Shown: in pieces, positions 18,572-27,824 of the stretch
How the letters are laid out: each line of letters starts with the position of its first letter
Numbering within the stretch: the stretch's first letter is position 1
DNA from: Oscillospiraceae bacterium
GTDB taxonomy: Bacteria; Bacillota; Clostridia; Oscillospirales; UBA929
NCBI GenBank assembly: GCA_009780275.1
Contig: WRAI01000014.1
Coordinates: 1-55,114 of the forward strand
Reading direction: 5' to 3'
Length of the DNA: 55,114 nt
Position numbers and translations under genes: made by a program
The notes under the pieces: generated by a model
What the model saw: only the letters and a program-made list of their open reading frames with translations
Databases searched by the model: none
Told to the model about the DNA's origin: nothing

Positions 18572-21500
18572 CTAAAACAAACTTACTTGCAGCGTATCCG
18601 GCAAATCATCCAACGCACCCAACGCACCCAAGTGCTCAATATGTGCCTTGTTCAACTTGCCACATCGTGCTTGTAAGTCGTCAACCGCCAAAAACGGCGT
18701 TTCTCGCTCACGGATAATCTCTTGCGCCGCAACATCCCCCAGTGACGGAATGACATTGAGGGGCAAACGCAATTTTCCATCCTCAATGGTAAATTGTGAC
18801 GCATCCGACTGATACAAATCAACAGGCAAAAATGAAAAGCCCCGCGCAGCATACTCATATGCCACTTCACCCACCTCCACCGCCGCCTTTTCCAGCGCTG
18901 ACGGACGCGGTATTTTTTTCAACACCTTGATGTAGCGGGCAACTTCGCCAAGCGACGCAGTCATCGCAGCAACATCAAATGTCTTGGCTCGAATGGAAAA
19001 GTATGCACTGTAAAATGCCAGCGGGTGGTGCACTTTGTACCACGCAATACGAAATGCGGCAATCACATATGCCGTAGCATGCGCTTTAGGGAACAAGTAT
19101 TTAATTTTGGCGCAAGAATCGATATACCACCGCGGCACTTGGCAACGCACCATCTCAGCCTCCTGTTCTGGTTTGAGCCCCTTGCCTTTACGCACATCTT
19201 CCATAATCTTAAACGCTGTCAAGCCGTCCATGCCATACTTAATCAGAGAATCCACCATGTCGTCACGCGCACAAACTACACTCTTGATTGTCGCCGTGCC
19301 GTCTTTAATCAATTCCTCAGCGTTATGCTGCCATACCATTTCACCGTGTGATAACCCCGAAATGCGTATTAAATCATCAAAACAATCGGGCTGTGCCGTT
19401 GTCAACATGCCGCGCACAAAATTTGTACCGAATTCAGGCACAGCCACAGCACCGGTTTGCCCAAGAATTTCATCGTCTTGATATCCTAACGCGCTCGACT
19501 CGCTGAAAATGCTCATCACTGCAGGATCGTCCAGCGGCACGGTCTGGCTGTCAACCCCCGTCAAATCAGTCAGCATTTTCAGAATTGTCGGATTATCATG
19601 CCCAAGCAAATCAAGCTTCGGCAAGTTTTCTTCAATGGCATGATAGTCAAAATGCGTAGTAATCATGCCGGAATCGGCTTTATTCGCCGGATATTGCACT
19701 GGGCAGAAGTCGTTGATATCCATATCTTCCCGCACAATCACTAATCCGCCGGGGTGTTGTCCTGTCGAACGCTTAACGCCGACAATGCCGTTCGCCATCG
19801 CCCGTTTCTCAATATGCGTGCGTGTTTCACCAATCGCATCAAGATAATCATTCAGATAGGCAAACGCCGTATTTTCTTGAATGGTAGAAATGGTTCCTGC
19901 CCGATATACATTCTTTTCGCCGAAAATTTCAACGGTATGCTTGTGCGCCTCAGCTTGGTACTCGCCCGAGAAATTCAAATCAATATCCGGCGTTTTCTCT
20001 GCATTGAATCCTAAAAACATGGAAAAGTTGATGTCATACCCATCCTTGATAAAAATTTTTCCACACGTCGGACAAGCTTTGTCAGGCAAGTCGGGCCCGC
20101 ACGCCGCAGGCGCATTTTCGGGGAACTCCCATGCCTTGCATTGTCCGCAACGATAATGCGGCGGCAAAGAATTCACCTCACTAACGCCTGCCAAAAACGC
20201 CACAATCGACGAACCGACACTGCCGCGCGACCCAACTTGATAGCCATTTTCCTCACTCCGCGCAATCAACATCTGCGCCGAAATGTAGATGACAGCATAG
20301 CCGTTATCAATAATTGCATTCAACTCTTTTTCGACACGTTCTTGCAATGTAATCGGTAAACTGCCGCCATAGTATTTTTCAATACTCGCATACGTCAAGC
20401 GACGCAGTTCTTCGTCACTACCCTCAATTTTAGGGAAAAATTCACCTTTTTTAATCGGGCGAATTGCCTCGATACGGTCAGCAATGGCATTGCTGTTCGC
20501 AACGACAACCTCGTAAGCTTTCTCTTCCCCAAGATAAGAAAACTCTCCCAACATCTCCTCTGTCGTACGAAAGTAAAATGGTTGTGACGTAATGTCATAT
20601 TTTTTCTTGGCGCCCAACATGGCGCGGTTGACTTCGTCTTTCGGCTCACAAAAATGCGCGTCACCTGTTGCCACAACGGGAATATTCAGCCTTTCGCCTA
20701 ATGCCACAACCTTGCGATTAAAATCGCGTAAATCTTCATCATCCTTGGCAATACCTTTGTCAATCAAAAAGCGATTGTTACACAAAGGCATAATCTCAAG
20801 ATAATCGTAAAATCTTGCAATATTATCCAAAACCTCATCTTCAACACCGCGTAAAATAGCGTCAAAGACCTCGCCTCGCTCACATGCCGCACCAATAAGT
20901 AACCCCTCACGTCGCTGTGATAACAAAGTTTTATCATAACGCGGGCGACGGTAAAAATGCTTGGTATGGCTGTCACTGATCAAGCTATACAGATTTTTTA
21001 ATCCGTCTTCATTTTGAGCCAACACAATAACGTGGCGTAATTTTTCATCACGTTGCTTAACATTTGCATTATCACACAAATAGCCCTCGACCCCGTAAAT
21101 GACCTTTATTTTATCCCTTGCTGTTTTCATGGCATCAGGAAACGAATGGGCCACGCCGTGATCGGTGATGGCAATCGCCGGATGGCCCCACCGCACAGCC
21201 ATGTCAATCAACGTGCCAACGTCCGATGTCGCGTCTTCGGCCGACATGGTGGTGTGCAAATGCAGCTCCACGCGCTTTTTCGGCGCATTGTCTCGACGGT
21301 ATTCCGGCTCAGCCAATGTGATGGCCGTCGGACGAAAATGCTGTTCAAATGTCTCCTTTGCAGGATTGTAGCGTTGCTTTAACATACCATTCAGCCGCAC
21401 ATATGCACCTTTTTTCGCTGTTTGCAACAACGTCTGGCTCAACTGTTGTTGCTTTTGGTCTATACCGCCGCTTTTTTGATCTCGATACGGCGTGAACATA

Positions 21501-22060
21501 ACACAAACAGCACTACTCTCATCAACAATGCCAAATTCAATATTATATGTATCTTTGAGTGTTTTGCTATGGCGATTATCAGTATAGAAAATCGTGCCTT
21601 CAATCGTAATATTCCGCTTATCTGGCTCCAAATCTTTGATCCTGGTGATTTTTCCGTTTGATTTTACACTGCGAGGGGTAGATGACTTTTTTGATGGCGG
21701 CGGTCCTTGTTTTTTCGCCGGTACGGGCATATCTTCCCATGGCGGCATGTCCGACTGCGACGGAATGCACGCTGACGCATCCCCTATCAGCGGCTCACCC
21801 TTTCTCACTTCCTCATTGCCCCCAACCCGCACCCAAACAGCGCGGTCGCCACTGACAATGCGTTTTTCTACCACTGTCAATTCCAGCCCATTGAGTTGAA
21901 AATGCTCAATCGTCTTGCGCCGCAGAGCCTCTAAATCGTTAATAATGCCGTCAGCGCGCAAAGAAAGAGTCATATGGCGCGTTTGGCGCGATATGGTCAT
22001 CGAAGCAATTTCATATGTTACATCGCTATCAAGCGCAATAAGTTCATTAAGCGTTTTCAT
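18572..22060 (-). CDS. polC: PolC-type DNA polymerase III alpha subunit lacking the exonuclease domain
   Basis: This is the replicative polymerase of low-GC Gram-positives. From the ATG at 22060 it has 1,162 residues; Bacillus PolC has about 1,437. Domains in order: N-terminal domain, OB-fold (about 140-240), PHP domain with H-L-H-T-T-M-S-A near 265-275, zinc ribbon C-G-Q-C ... C-P-T-C near 625-660, catalytic P-D-I-D-L-N-F-S-G-E with Asp692 and Asp694, G-Q-H-P-G-G, and a C-terminal helix-hairpin-helix/duplex-binding region. In other PolC proteins a DEDDh proofreading exonuclease interrupts the PHP domain. Here I-Y-G-V-E-G-Y-L passes directly to L-R-H-V-I-V-L-A, and no D-x-E-T-T-G motif exists. 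An in-frame TTG at 22096 is less likely because it forms the -35 box. Confidence 0.92.
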   Translation of the reverse strand: MKTLNELIALDSDVTYEIASMTISRQTRHMTLSLRADGIINDLEALRRKTIEHFQLNGLELTVVEKRIVSGDRAVWVRVGGNEEVRKGEPLIGDASACIPSQSDMPPWEDMPVPAKKQGPPPSKKSSTPRSVKSNGKITRIKDLEPDKRNITIEGTIFYTDNRHSKTLKDTYNIEFGIVDESSAVCVMFTPYRDQKSGGIDQKQQQLSQTLLQTAKKGAYVRLNGMLKQRYNPAKETFEQHFRPTAITLAEPEYRRDNAPKKRVELHLHTTMSAEDATSDVGTLIDMAVRWGHPAIAITDHGVAHSFPDAMKTARDKIKVIYGVEGYLCDNANVKQRDEKLRHVIVLAQNEDGLKNLYSLISDSHTKHFYRRPRYDKTLLSQRREGLLIGAACERGEVFDAILRGVEDEVLDNIARFYDYLEIMPLCNNRFLIDKGIAKDDEDLRDFNRKVVALGERLNIPVVATGDAHFCEPKDEVNRAMLGAKKKYDITSQPFYFRTTEEMLGEFSYLGEEKAYEVVVANSNAIADRIEAIRPIKKGEFFPKIEGSDEELRRLTYASIEKYYGGSLPITLQERVEKELNAIIDNGYAVIYISAQMLIARSEENGYQVGSRGSVGSSIVAFLAGVSEVNSLPPHYRCGQCKAWEFPENAPAACGPDLPDKACPTCGKIFIKDGYDINFSMFLGFNAEKTPDIDLNFSGEYQAEAHKHTVEIFGEKNVYRAGTISTIQENTAFAYLNDYLDAIGETRTHIEKRAMANGIVGVKRSTGQHPGGLVIVREDMDINDFCPVQYPANKADSGMITTHFDYHAIEENLPKLDLLGHDNPTILKMLTDLTGVDSQTVPLDDPAVMSIFSESSALGYQDDEILGQTGAVAVPEFGTNFVRGMLTTAQPDCFDDLIRISGLSHGEMVWQHNAEELIKDGTATIKSVVCARDDMVDSLIKYGMDGLTAFKIMEDVRKGKGLKPEQEAEMVRCQVPRWYIDSCAKIKYLFPKAHATAYVIAAFRIAWYKVHHPLAFYSAYFSIRAKTFDVAAMTASLGEVARYIKVLKKIPRPSALEKAAVEVGEVAYEYAARGFSFLPVDLYQSDASQFTIEDGKLRLPLNVIPSLGDVAAQEIIRERETPFLAVDDLQARCGKLNKAHIEHLGALGALDDLPDTLQVSLF

Positions 22061-22067
22061 GGATTTT

Positions 22068-22096
22068 ATTATATCAGTTTGCACCGAAAAAGGCAA
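22068..22096 (-). promoter_or_regulatory. polC promoter, probably giving a leaderless mRNA
   Basis: On the minus strand TTGCCT (22091-22096), 17-bp spacer, TATAAT (22068-22073). Only 7 nt separate the -10 box from the ATG at 22060, so transcription should start at or next to the start codon. No SD is present. Confidence 0.6.
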
Positions 22097-22118
22097 GCCC
22101 GGCTATATAGCCAAATGC

Positions 22119-22636
22119 CTATTTTGTGTGGTTCATAGCCCTCAGTTTATCATATACCTCAGACGCGGATATTTCAATAATCGGGAATACACTTTTCAGC
22201 GCCTCCAAATCGTCATTAAAACGCTTACTATTAAGTTCTGATTTACATTCTTGCTTTGCAGAACTGACTTCTCGCAAAAATTCTTCTTTTTCCATATCAA
22301 AAATCTGCTCAAATAATAAATTCGCTATTGCCAACCCATATGACAAAACATCAGAAATAGAATGACCGATGAGAAACACCCTGTCAACATCCAGCCAGCC
22401 AGGCTCAACATAATAGATGTTAATTCCGTCGTCATGTGCAAGCATACAGTAATGACAACCATCCATTCCGGTGCTGGCAAATATAACCGCATTATCCGGC
22501 GTTTCATCATAAGCAGGAAATCAGGTTCAGGCAACAAGTGCAGTACCTCTGTCAACGAGTCTGGGGCGTTCCATTCATGCCCGTCAAGTGCTTTTATAAA
22601 CTTACTTTTTTCGGCTTCGCAGTTGATTCCGTTCAC
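22119..22636 (-). pseudogene. Frameshifted gene of unknown function inserted between ispG and polC
   Basis: A GTG start at 22636 with SD GGAGGTG (22643-22649) opens a frame V-N-G-I-N-C-E-A-E-K that runs to about 22520. From there the reading continues in another frame (P-A-Y-D-E-T-P-D-N-A-V-I-F-A-S-T-G-M-D-G) to the stop at 22119. One base change near 22520-22525 would join them into a protein of about 172 residues. The pattern of an acidic small protein with I-F-A-S-T-G-x-D-G is vaguely like SUKH-type immunity proteins, but I do not recognise it. It is either a recent pseudogene or a sequencing error. Confidence 0.55.
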
Positions 22637-22693
22637 TACAAACACCTCCACAAATATAAACTCCCTACATTGCAACACCATTGTACAACATTT

Positions 22694-23746
22694 TTACTTT
22701 TTATTTGCTTCGTCCCCCGCTATCAATGCCATCAACCCATCAACCAATTCCCTCTGTGGCATTTTCGCCACAACCTCACCCTTGCGAAATAGCAAACCCT
22801 CATCAATTCCGCCGGCAATACCATAATCGGCATCACGCGCTTCGCCCGGCCCATTGACGACACAGCCCATCACGGCAATCTTAACAGCTGTTTGGCAAGC
22901 TTCCAATCGTCGCTCGACTTCTCGCACCAGCGGTTTGAGGTCTATCTTAGTGCGTCCGCACGTTGGGCAAGCGATGACCTCTACGCCCTCGCGCAGCCCC
23001 ATTGCTTGCAAAATCGCCTTGGCCGCTTTGATCTCCTCTACCACGTCCTCGCACAATGACACACGAATGGTATCGCCAATGCCATCAACCAACAACGCGC
23101 CCAATGCCGCCGATGACTTGACCAATCCGTGATACAATGTCCCTGCCTCGGTCACGCCGACGTGCAACGGCACATCCGACTGAGCGTACATCAACCGATA
23201 TGCTTCAATCGTTGTCGGTACCGACGAACATTTTAATGACACGCAAATATCCTCAAAGTCATAACGCCGCAACATTTCCATCTGCGCATGCGCCGAATCG
23301 ACCAAAGCCTGCGCCGTGACAGCACCATGTTTAGCAAGGATGCTTTTGTCAAGCGACCCCCCATTGACGCCAATGCGAATAGGCACCCCTTTTGTCTGAC
23401 ATGCAAAAGCCACAGCGCGCACGCGCTCTGGTTCGCTAATATTTCCCGGGTTAATCCGCACAGCATTCACGCCCGCTGCCACAGCCTCAATCGCCAATTT
23501 ATAATCAAAGTGAATGTCAGCAACCACCGGCATCGGCGCAGCTTTCATAACTTCTGCCAACGGCTTAATCGCCCCCGTGTCCGGCACGGCAACCCGCACG
23601 ATTTCGCACCCAACCGCATGCAATTTTCGCATTTGCGCCAATGTTTCCGTTGCGTCGTGCGGATTGGTATCGCACATCGACTGAATGGAAACAGGCATAC
23701 CACCACCAATAATAGTATGGCCAACCTTTATTGCACGTCTTTTCAT
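22694..23746 (-). CDS. ispG: 4-hydroxy-3-methylbut-2-enyl diphosphate synthase IspG
   Basis: IspG (GcpE) makes HMBPP from MEcPP in the non-mevalonate isoprenoid pathway using a 4Fe-4S cluster. The 350-residue product has the TIM-barrel start (V-G-H-T-I-I-G-G-G-M-P-V-S-I-Q-S-M) and the cluster ligands C-P-T-C-G-R-T near residue 262 and C-V-V-N-G-P-G-E-A near 296. Length is that of the short bacterial form. It overlaps rseP by 4 bp and shares the cluster with dxr, so two enzymes of the pathway are co-transcribed. Confidence 0.96.
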   Translation of the reverse strand: MKRRAIKVGHTIIGGGMPVSIQSMCDTNPHDATETLAQMRKLHAVGCEIVRVAVPDTGAIKPLAEVMKAAPMPVVADIHFDYKLAIEAVAAGVNAVRINPGNISEPERVRAVAFACQTKGVPIRIGVNGGSLDKSILAKHGAVTAQALVDSAHAQMEMLRRYDFEDICVSLKCSSVPTTIEAYRLMYAQSDVPLHVGVTEAGTLYHGLVKSSAALGALLVDGIGDTIRVSLCEDVVEEIKAAKAILQAMGLREGVEVIACPTCGRTKIDLKPLVREVERRLEACQTAVKIAVMGCVVNGPGEARDADYGIAGGIDEGLLFRKGEVVAKMPQRELVDGLMALIAGDEANKK

Positions 23747-24918
23747 CGTGTTATAATCCGCCGAATATCGCCAAAGAAGATAAACACAATCAGCAACATC
23801 AGCAGGAAGAAGAAAGTGGCGTGAATCATGCCTTCGAGCTTAGGCGGAATTTTGCGACGAATGACAGCTTCAATCAAGATAAACAGCACACGTCCCCCGT
23901 CGAGCGCCGGAATGGGCAGCATATTGATAACAGCGAGGTTAACGGCAATCAGCGCTGCAAAAAAGAGTAAGAACTCCACTCGAAGTCCGGTGGACACATC
24001 GGGCGCATCCACAACTTGATGCACCATGTCAACCATACCAACCGGTCCGGCCATATCAGCAATATCAGCCTGCCCGCGGAATAGCTGTCCAATTGAGAAG
24101 GTAACAATTTGCACCATCTCAAACGAGCGATTTACGCTATGCGTCAACCGGGTGCCAAAAGTGAAGCCTTCCTGCCGCAAATAAAAGCCAAAGCGGTCAG
24201 TTTGCGCATAACGCAATGTTTCGCCATCGTCATCAAGAATCAAAAACGGTTGCCCATGCTCATCCAACAAACGCAAAGGGTTCCATTCGAAATACAAGTC
24301 ATGCCGTACACCGTCACGCCGAATGATGATATGCTGTTGCCCATCCTCGGGAATGCGCAGAAATTCACTAATATACTGAGCACTAAATAGATGCATCCCG
24401 TTGACAGAAACAATGCGGTCGCCTTCTTGTAGTATGTCCGTATGCTGAAACGCCTCCACACCATATCTGACTAACTCGCCTTCTTGGTTATAGGCAGGCT
24501 CAACCCCTTGGACAAATCCCTCAATCACCGGCACGGTACGCGATGATAACGTAAAACTAATAATCAGTAGAATCAAAAAACCCAGCACAAAGTTCAACAC
24601 TGAGCCAAAAATCAGCACAAAAATCCGCTGCCATTTCGGCTTGTTGCGAAAAGCATCCGGATCGTCAATTAAAACGCCGCCTTCATCGGTCGGAACATCA
24701 TCCTCGCCCATAGCGCAAAATCCGCCAATCGGAATGGCACGAAGCGAAAACCTTGTCTGCTTTCCCTGTTTGCTCCACAGTTTCGGCCCCATGCCAATGG
24801 CAAATTCATGCACTTTAATCTTGCAAATCCGCGCCGCGATGAAATGTCCAAACTCGTGTACAACAATACATACACCAAGAATGAGAATCATGAGTAAAAT
24901 GGCTATAACAACTGACAT
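23743..24918 (-). CDS. rseP: Site-2 intramembrane zinc metalloprotease RseP
   Basis: This is a membrane protease that cleaves transmembrane substrates such as anti-sigma factors. The 391-residue product has the H21-E22-F-G-H25 zinc motif in the first membrane segment and one PDZ domain (about 170-260, G-D-R-I-V-S-V-N-G). The second catalytic motif is L-P-I-P-A-L-D-G-G-R near residue 335, followed by two C-terminal membrane segments. It lies between dxr and ispG, as in other Firmicutes. AGGAGG precedes the ATG. Confidence 0.95.
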   Translation of the reverse strand: MSVVIAILLMILILGVCIVVHEFGHFIAARICKIKVHEFAIGMGPKLWSKQGKQTRFSLRAIPIGGFCAMGEDDVPTDEGGVLIDDPDAFRNKPKWQRIFVLIFGSVLNFVLGFLILLIISFTLSSRTVPVIEGFVQGVEPAYNQEGELVRYGVEAFQHTDILQEGDRIVSVNGMHLFSAQYISEFLRIPEDGQQHIIIRRDGVRHDLYFEWNPLRLLDEHGQPFLILDDDGETLRYAQTDRFGFYLRQEGFTFGTRLTHSVNRSFEMVQIVTFSIGQLFRGQADIADMAGPVGMVDMVHQVVDAPDVSTGLRVEFLLFFAALIAVNLAVINMLPIPALDGGRVLFILIEAVIRRKIPPKLEGMIHATFFFLLMLLIVFIFFGDIRRIITR

Positions 24919-24936
24919 AATTTCCTCCTAAACCTT

Positions 24937-24985
24937 TGTAGAGGCTGCGCCCTGCCGTCTGCGGACGAACAGTATTGCCCCTACA
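24937..24985. repeat. Intergenic palindromic repeat of the TGTAGGGGC type
   Basis: On the minus strand the rseP-dxr gap reads TGTAGGGGCAATACTGTTCG, then a GC-rich turn and CTCTACAAAGG. Related motifs occur at 26945-26995 and 45485-45510. Similar short palindromes are scattered through many clostridial genomes. Confidence 0.4.
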
Positions 24986-26099
24986 TCAATTTTTTCCTGA
25001 TTTCAACATCCAATGCCAAGCAATCTTCAATATTATTTACTTGCCCATACAACTGCCCTAGTTGCTCCGCCACAATGGCTTCAATGTCCAAGAAACCAAT
25101 CTTATCTTGCAAAAATGCCTCGACAGCACATTCATTAGCAGCATTTAATACAACGCAAGTAGCTTGATCAGCGCACATAGCCTGCTTCGCCAGACGTAAG
25201 CAACCAAATGTCTCTTCATCCGGCACTGCAAAGGTCAACGGCGATTGCGCTCGCCAATCAACCATCTCCACACCGTTCTCCCAACGTTGCGGATGCGTCA
25301 GCGCATAAGCGATTGGTAGGCGCATATCGGGCAATCCCGCTTGCATCAATGTCGCACCGTCGCGGAACTGCACCATCGAGTGTATGATGCTCTGTCGATG
25401 AATCACAGCATCCACCTGTGCGGGCTGCAACCCAAACAAGTGCATGGCTTCAATCAACTCTAAACCTTTGTTCATCAACGTTGCGCTGTCGATGGTAATC
25501 TTCCCGCCCATACGCCATGTCGGATGCGCGAGAGCGTCATTTTTCGTTACGTCGCGCAATTGCCCTCTATCCATGCCGAAGAATGGCCCGCCTGATGCCG
25601 TGAGTATAACCGATTGCACATCGGCAACATCCTGTCCGGCAAGCACCTGAAAAATCGCCGAGTGTTCGCTGTCCATAGGAATGATTTGCACGCCCGCACG
25701 TTGCGCCGCTTGCATCACGAACTGCCCACCTGCAACCAATGATTCCTTGTTGGCCAACGCCACATCGTGTCCAGTGTGAATCGCCGCCATCGTCAGCGGC
25801 AGCCCCGCCACGCCTACTACGGCGTTGAGCACAATGTCACAATCAACAATAACTGCTTCTGTTGCATCATCAGCAACAATAATATCCGTATCAGCTAATT
25901 TCACACGCAATTCCGCCGCCGCCTGTGTGTCTGACATAGCAACCAACTGCGGCCGAAATTCCCGCGCCTGTCGCTCCATCAATGCAACATTGCGGTGCGC
26001 AGCCAACGCCACAGGCCTCAAATGCCACTGACGGCAAAGCTCCAACGCCTGCGTGCCAACTGACCCGGTCGAGCCGAGGATTGAAAGGCGTTTTTTCAT
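24981..26099 (-). CDS. dxr: 1-deoxy-D-xylulose-5-phosphate reductoisomerase
   Basis: Dxr converts DXP to MEP with NADPH, the committed step of the MEP isoprenoid pathway. The 372-residue product starts with the dinucleotide-binding loop L-G-S-T-G-S-V-G-T-Q-A-L. It has A-L-A-N-K-E-S-L-V (residues about 113-121), the metal/substrate motif P-M-D-S-E-H-S-A near 141, and M-N-K-G-L-E-L-I-E-A near 207. It overlaps cdsA by 4 bp. Confidence 0.97.
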   Translation of the reverse strand: MKKRLSILGSTGSVGTQALELCRQWHLRPVALAAHRNVALMERQAREFRPQLVAMSDTQAAAELRVKLADTDIIVADDATEAVIVDCDIVLNAVVGVAGLPLTMAAIHTGHDVALANKESLVAGGQFVMQAAQRAGVQIIPMDSEHSAIFQVLAGQDVADVQSVILTASGGPFFGMDRGQLRDVTKNDALAHPTWRMGGKITIDSATLMNKGLELIEAMHLFGLQPAQVDAVIHRQSIIHSMVQFRDGATLMQAGLPDMRLPIAYALTHPQRWENGVEMVDWRAQSPLTFAVPDEETFGCLRLAKQAMCADQATCVVLNAANECAVEAFLQDKIGFLDIEAIVAEQLGQLYGQVNNIEDCLALDVEIRKKLM

Positions 26100-26932
26100 A
26101 CTTCAATCACCTGAAACACTTGCAATGCCATAGCAACAAAAGGTGCGACAAAAATAATTGAATCAAATCGATCAAGCACACCCCCGTGTCCGGGCAAAAT
26201 CTTACCATAATCTTTTATGCCAAAACCACGTTTGATATACGAAAAAGTCAAATCACCAAACTGTGCTACCATGCTGCCGATTGCGGCGATGGCAACGAGC
26301 CATATGAAATTAATGCTTGGGGAATACAAAAACTGCACAATCGTGCCCAGTCCGGCAGCAAAAAACGCTGCACCAAACAGTCCGCCAATCGAACCTTCAA
26401 TACTTTTCTTAGGGCTGAGCGCTTTTAACGGCCGATGCTTGCCCCACGTCACGCCGACAAAGTAAGCAAAAATATCTGTGCCGAACGCAATGCAAAACGG
26501 AAGCAAAATTATATATGCTCCGCCGCTACTATGCGCGATGGTTTGTAAACTGCTCAAAAAAAGAGGAATCAAAAAAGCAGCAACATATGCCCCCCCTATT
26601 TGTCCAAGTGAAACTTGCGCCTCGCGGTCAGGATGACGCACCAATCCCGCCATTGCTACGGTAAATATCACCAACGTAAATACAAAAACGACGACAAATG
26701 CCCACAATTGCGGCGCACCGTAATACTGCCACATGGGCACAGCCGCAGCGCATACAATGCTAGCCACCACAATAAATCGATCGCGCAAAAATCCGGTTGC
26801 CCAAAGCAATTCATACGCAATTAACGCGCAAACCAGCCCAATAACAAACGGTAATATAATCGGTGGCGTAAAGAACAAAACGACAATCAACAGCGGCACC
26901 AACACAATGCCGACAATAAAACGAGTTAGCAT
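26096..26932 (-). CDS. cdsA: Phosphatidate cytidylyltransferase
   Basis: CdsA makes CDP-diacylglycerol from phosphatidic acid and CTP for phospholipid synthesis. From the ATG at 26932 (SD AAGGAGA) it has 278 residues with about eight membrane segments. The C-terminal family signature is K-R-G-F-G-I-K-D-Y-G-K-I-L-P-G-H-G-G-V-L-D-R-F-D-S. An upstream in-frame start at 26980 has no SD and lies in a repeat-like intergenic segment. Neighbours are uppS upstream and dxr downstream. Confidence 0.95.
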   Translation of the reverse strand: MLTRFIVGIVLVPLLIVVLFFTPPIILPFVIGLVCALIAYELLWATGFLRDRFIVVASIVCAAAVPMWQYYGAPQLWAFVVVFVFTLVIFTVAMAGLVRHPDREAQVSLGQIGGAYVAAFLIPLFLSSLQTIAHSSGGAYIILLPFCIAFGTDIFAYFVGVTWGKHRPLKALSPKKSIEGSIGGLFGAAFFAAGLGTIVQFLYSPSINFIWLVAIAAIGSMVAQFGDLTFSYIKRGFGIKDYGKILPGHGGVLDRFDSIIFVAPFVAMALQVFQVIEV

Positions 26933-26944
26933 AATTTTCTCCTT

Positions 26945-26995
26945 GCAGGGATACCCACTGCTTTCTGCACGGCCACACAATACGTGTCCCTACAC
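26945..26995. repeat. Intergenic palindromic repeat between cdsA and uppS
   Basis: The segment ends CGTGTCCCTACAC and begins CAGGGATACCCACTGC. It is a GC-rich inverted arrangement related to 24937-24985. It overlaps the last codons of uppS. Confidence 0.3.
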
Positions 26996-27724
26996 GGCGC
27001 CGCCTTTTCTACGGTCACGTTTTTGATACGCTAAAATCGCCTTATCAATCTCAGCAGGCGTAAAGTCCGGCCACAGCGTTTCAGTAAAGTAATATTCAGC
27101 GTAAACAGCTTGCCACATCAAAAAATTCGACGTACGATGTTCGCCACCCGGCCGAATGATTAAATCAGGGTCAGGCTGCCCCGCGCTATCGAGATGTTCG
27201 GAAATCATTGCTTCCGTAATATCCTGCAGTGCAACATTCTTCGCGATGTTCCGTACGGCGCGCACAACCTCGTCGCGTCCGCCATAGTTAAAGCAAATGT
27301 TTAAGTTCGCGCGCGTATATTGCGCCGTCACCACTTGCGCCTCCTCAACCAAAGCAAACAGGTGTGCCGGAACACGTGACAAATCCCCAAAGAATCGTAT
27401 GCGTGACTGCTCAACCTCCGCCTTTTCGATAACCTCGCGCAGAAACTTCTCCATCAACTTAAAAATACCCAACACTTCTTCTTCGGCACGCCGCCAGTTT
27501 TCGGTCGAAAAGGCGTACAGCGTAATATGCTTAACGCCAATATCACGACAGTAATAGATAACGCTGCGTGTCGTTTCCGAGAAGCCTGCAATATGTCCCA
27601 ATGATCGTGGCAATCCGCGTTTACGCGCCCATCGCCCATTGCCGTCCATAATAATGCCGATGTGCTTCGGCAAATTCTGCGGATCAATTCCTATAAGCGG
27701 AGTATTCCTTTTTCTTATTCGCAT
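26990..27724 (-). CDS. uppS: Undecaprenyl diphosphate synthase (isoprenyl transferase)
   Basis: UppS adds isopentenyl units in cis to make the lipid carrier for peptidoglycan. From the ATG at 27724 (SD AGGAG, 5-nt spacing) it has 244 residues. It contains the catalytic I-I-M-D-G-N-G-R-W-A motif near residue 26, G-L-P-R-S-L-G-H, Y-A-F-S-T-E-N-W-R-R, and D-L-I-I-R-P-G-G-E-H-R-T-S-N-F near 195. The longer frame from 27745 has no better SD. It is in the classic frr-uppS-cdsA order. Confidence 0.96.
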   Translation of the reverse strand: MRIRKRNTPLIGIDPQNLPKHIGIIMDGNGRWARKRGLPRSLGHIAGFSETTRSVIYYCRDIGVKHITLYAFSTENWRRAEEEVLGIFKLMEKFLREVIEKAEVEQSRIRFFGDLSRVPAHLFALVEEAQVVTAQYTRANLNICFNYGGRDEVVRAVRNIAKNVALQDITEAMISEHLDSAGQPDPDLIIRPGGEHRTSNFLMWQAVYAEYYFTETLWPDFTPAEIDKAILAYQKRDRRKGGAV

Positions 27725-27824
27725 ATTTCTCCTGTTGTGCCTCACGACACCGCTTAACCTCTAATATTCCAATTCATTACTTCCAGTGATTCTGTGAAAA
27801 TTGACAGTGTTCAATAGCCCTTGC

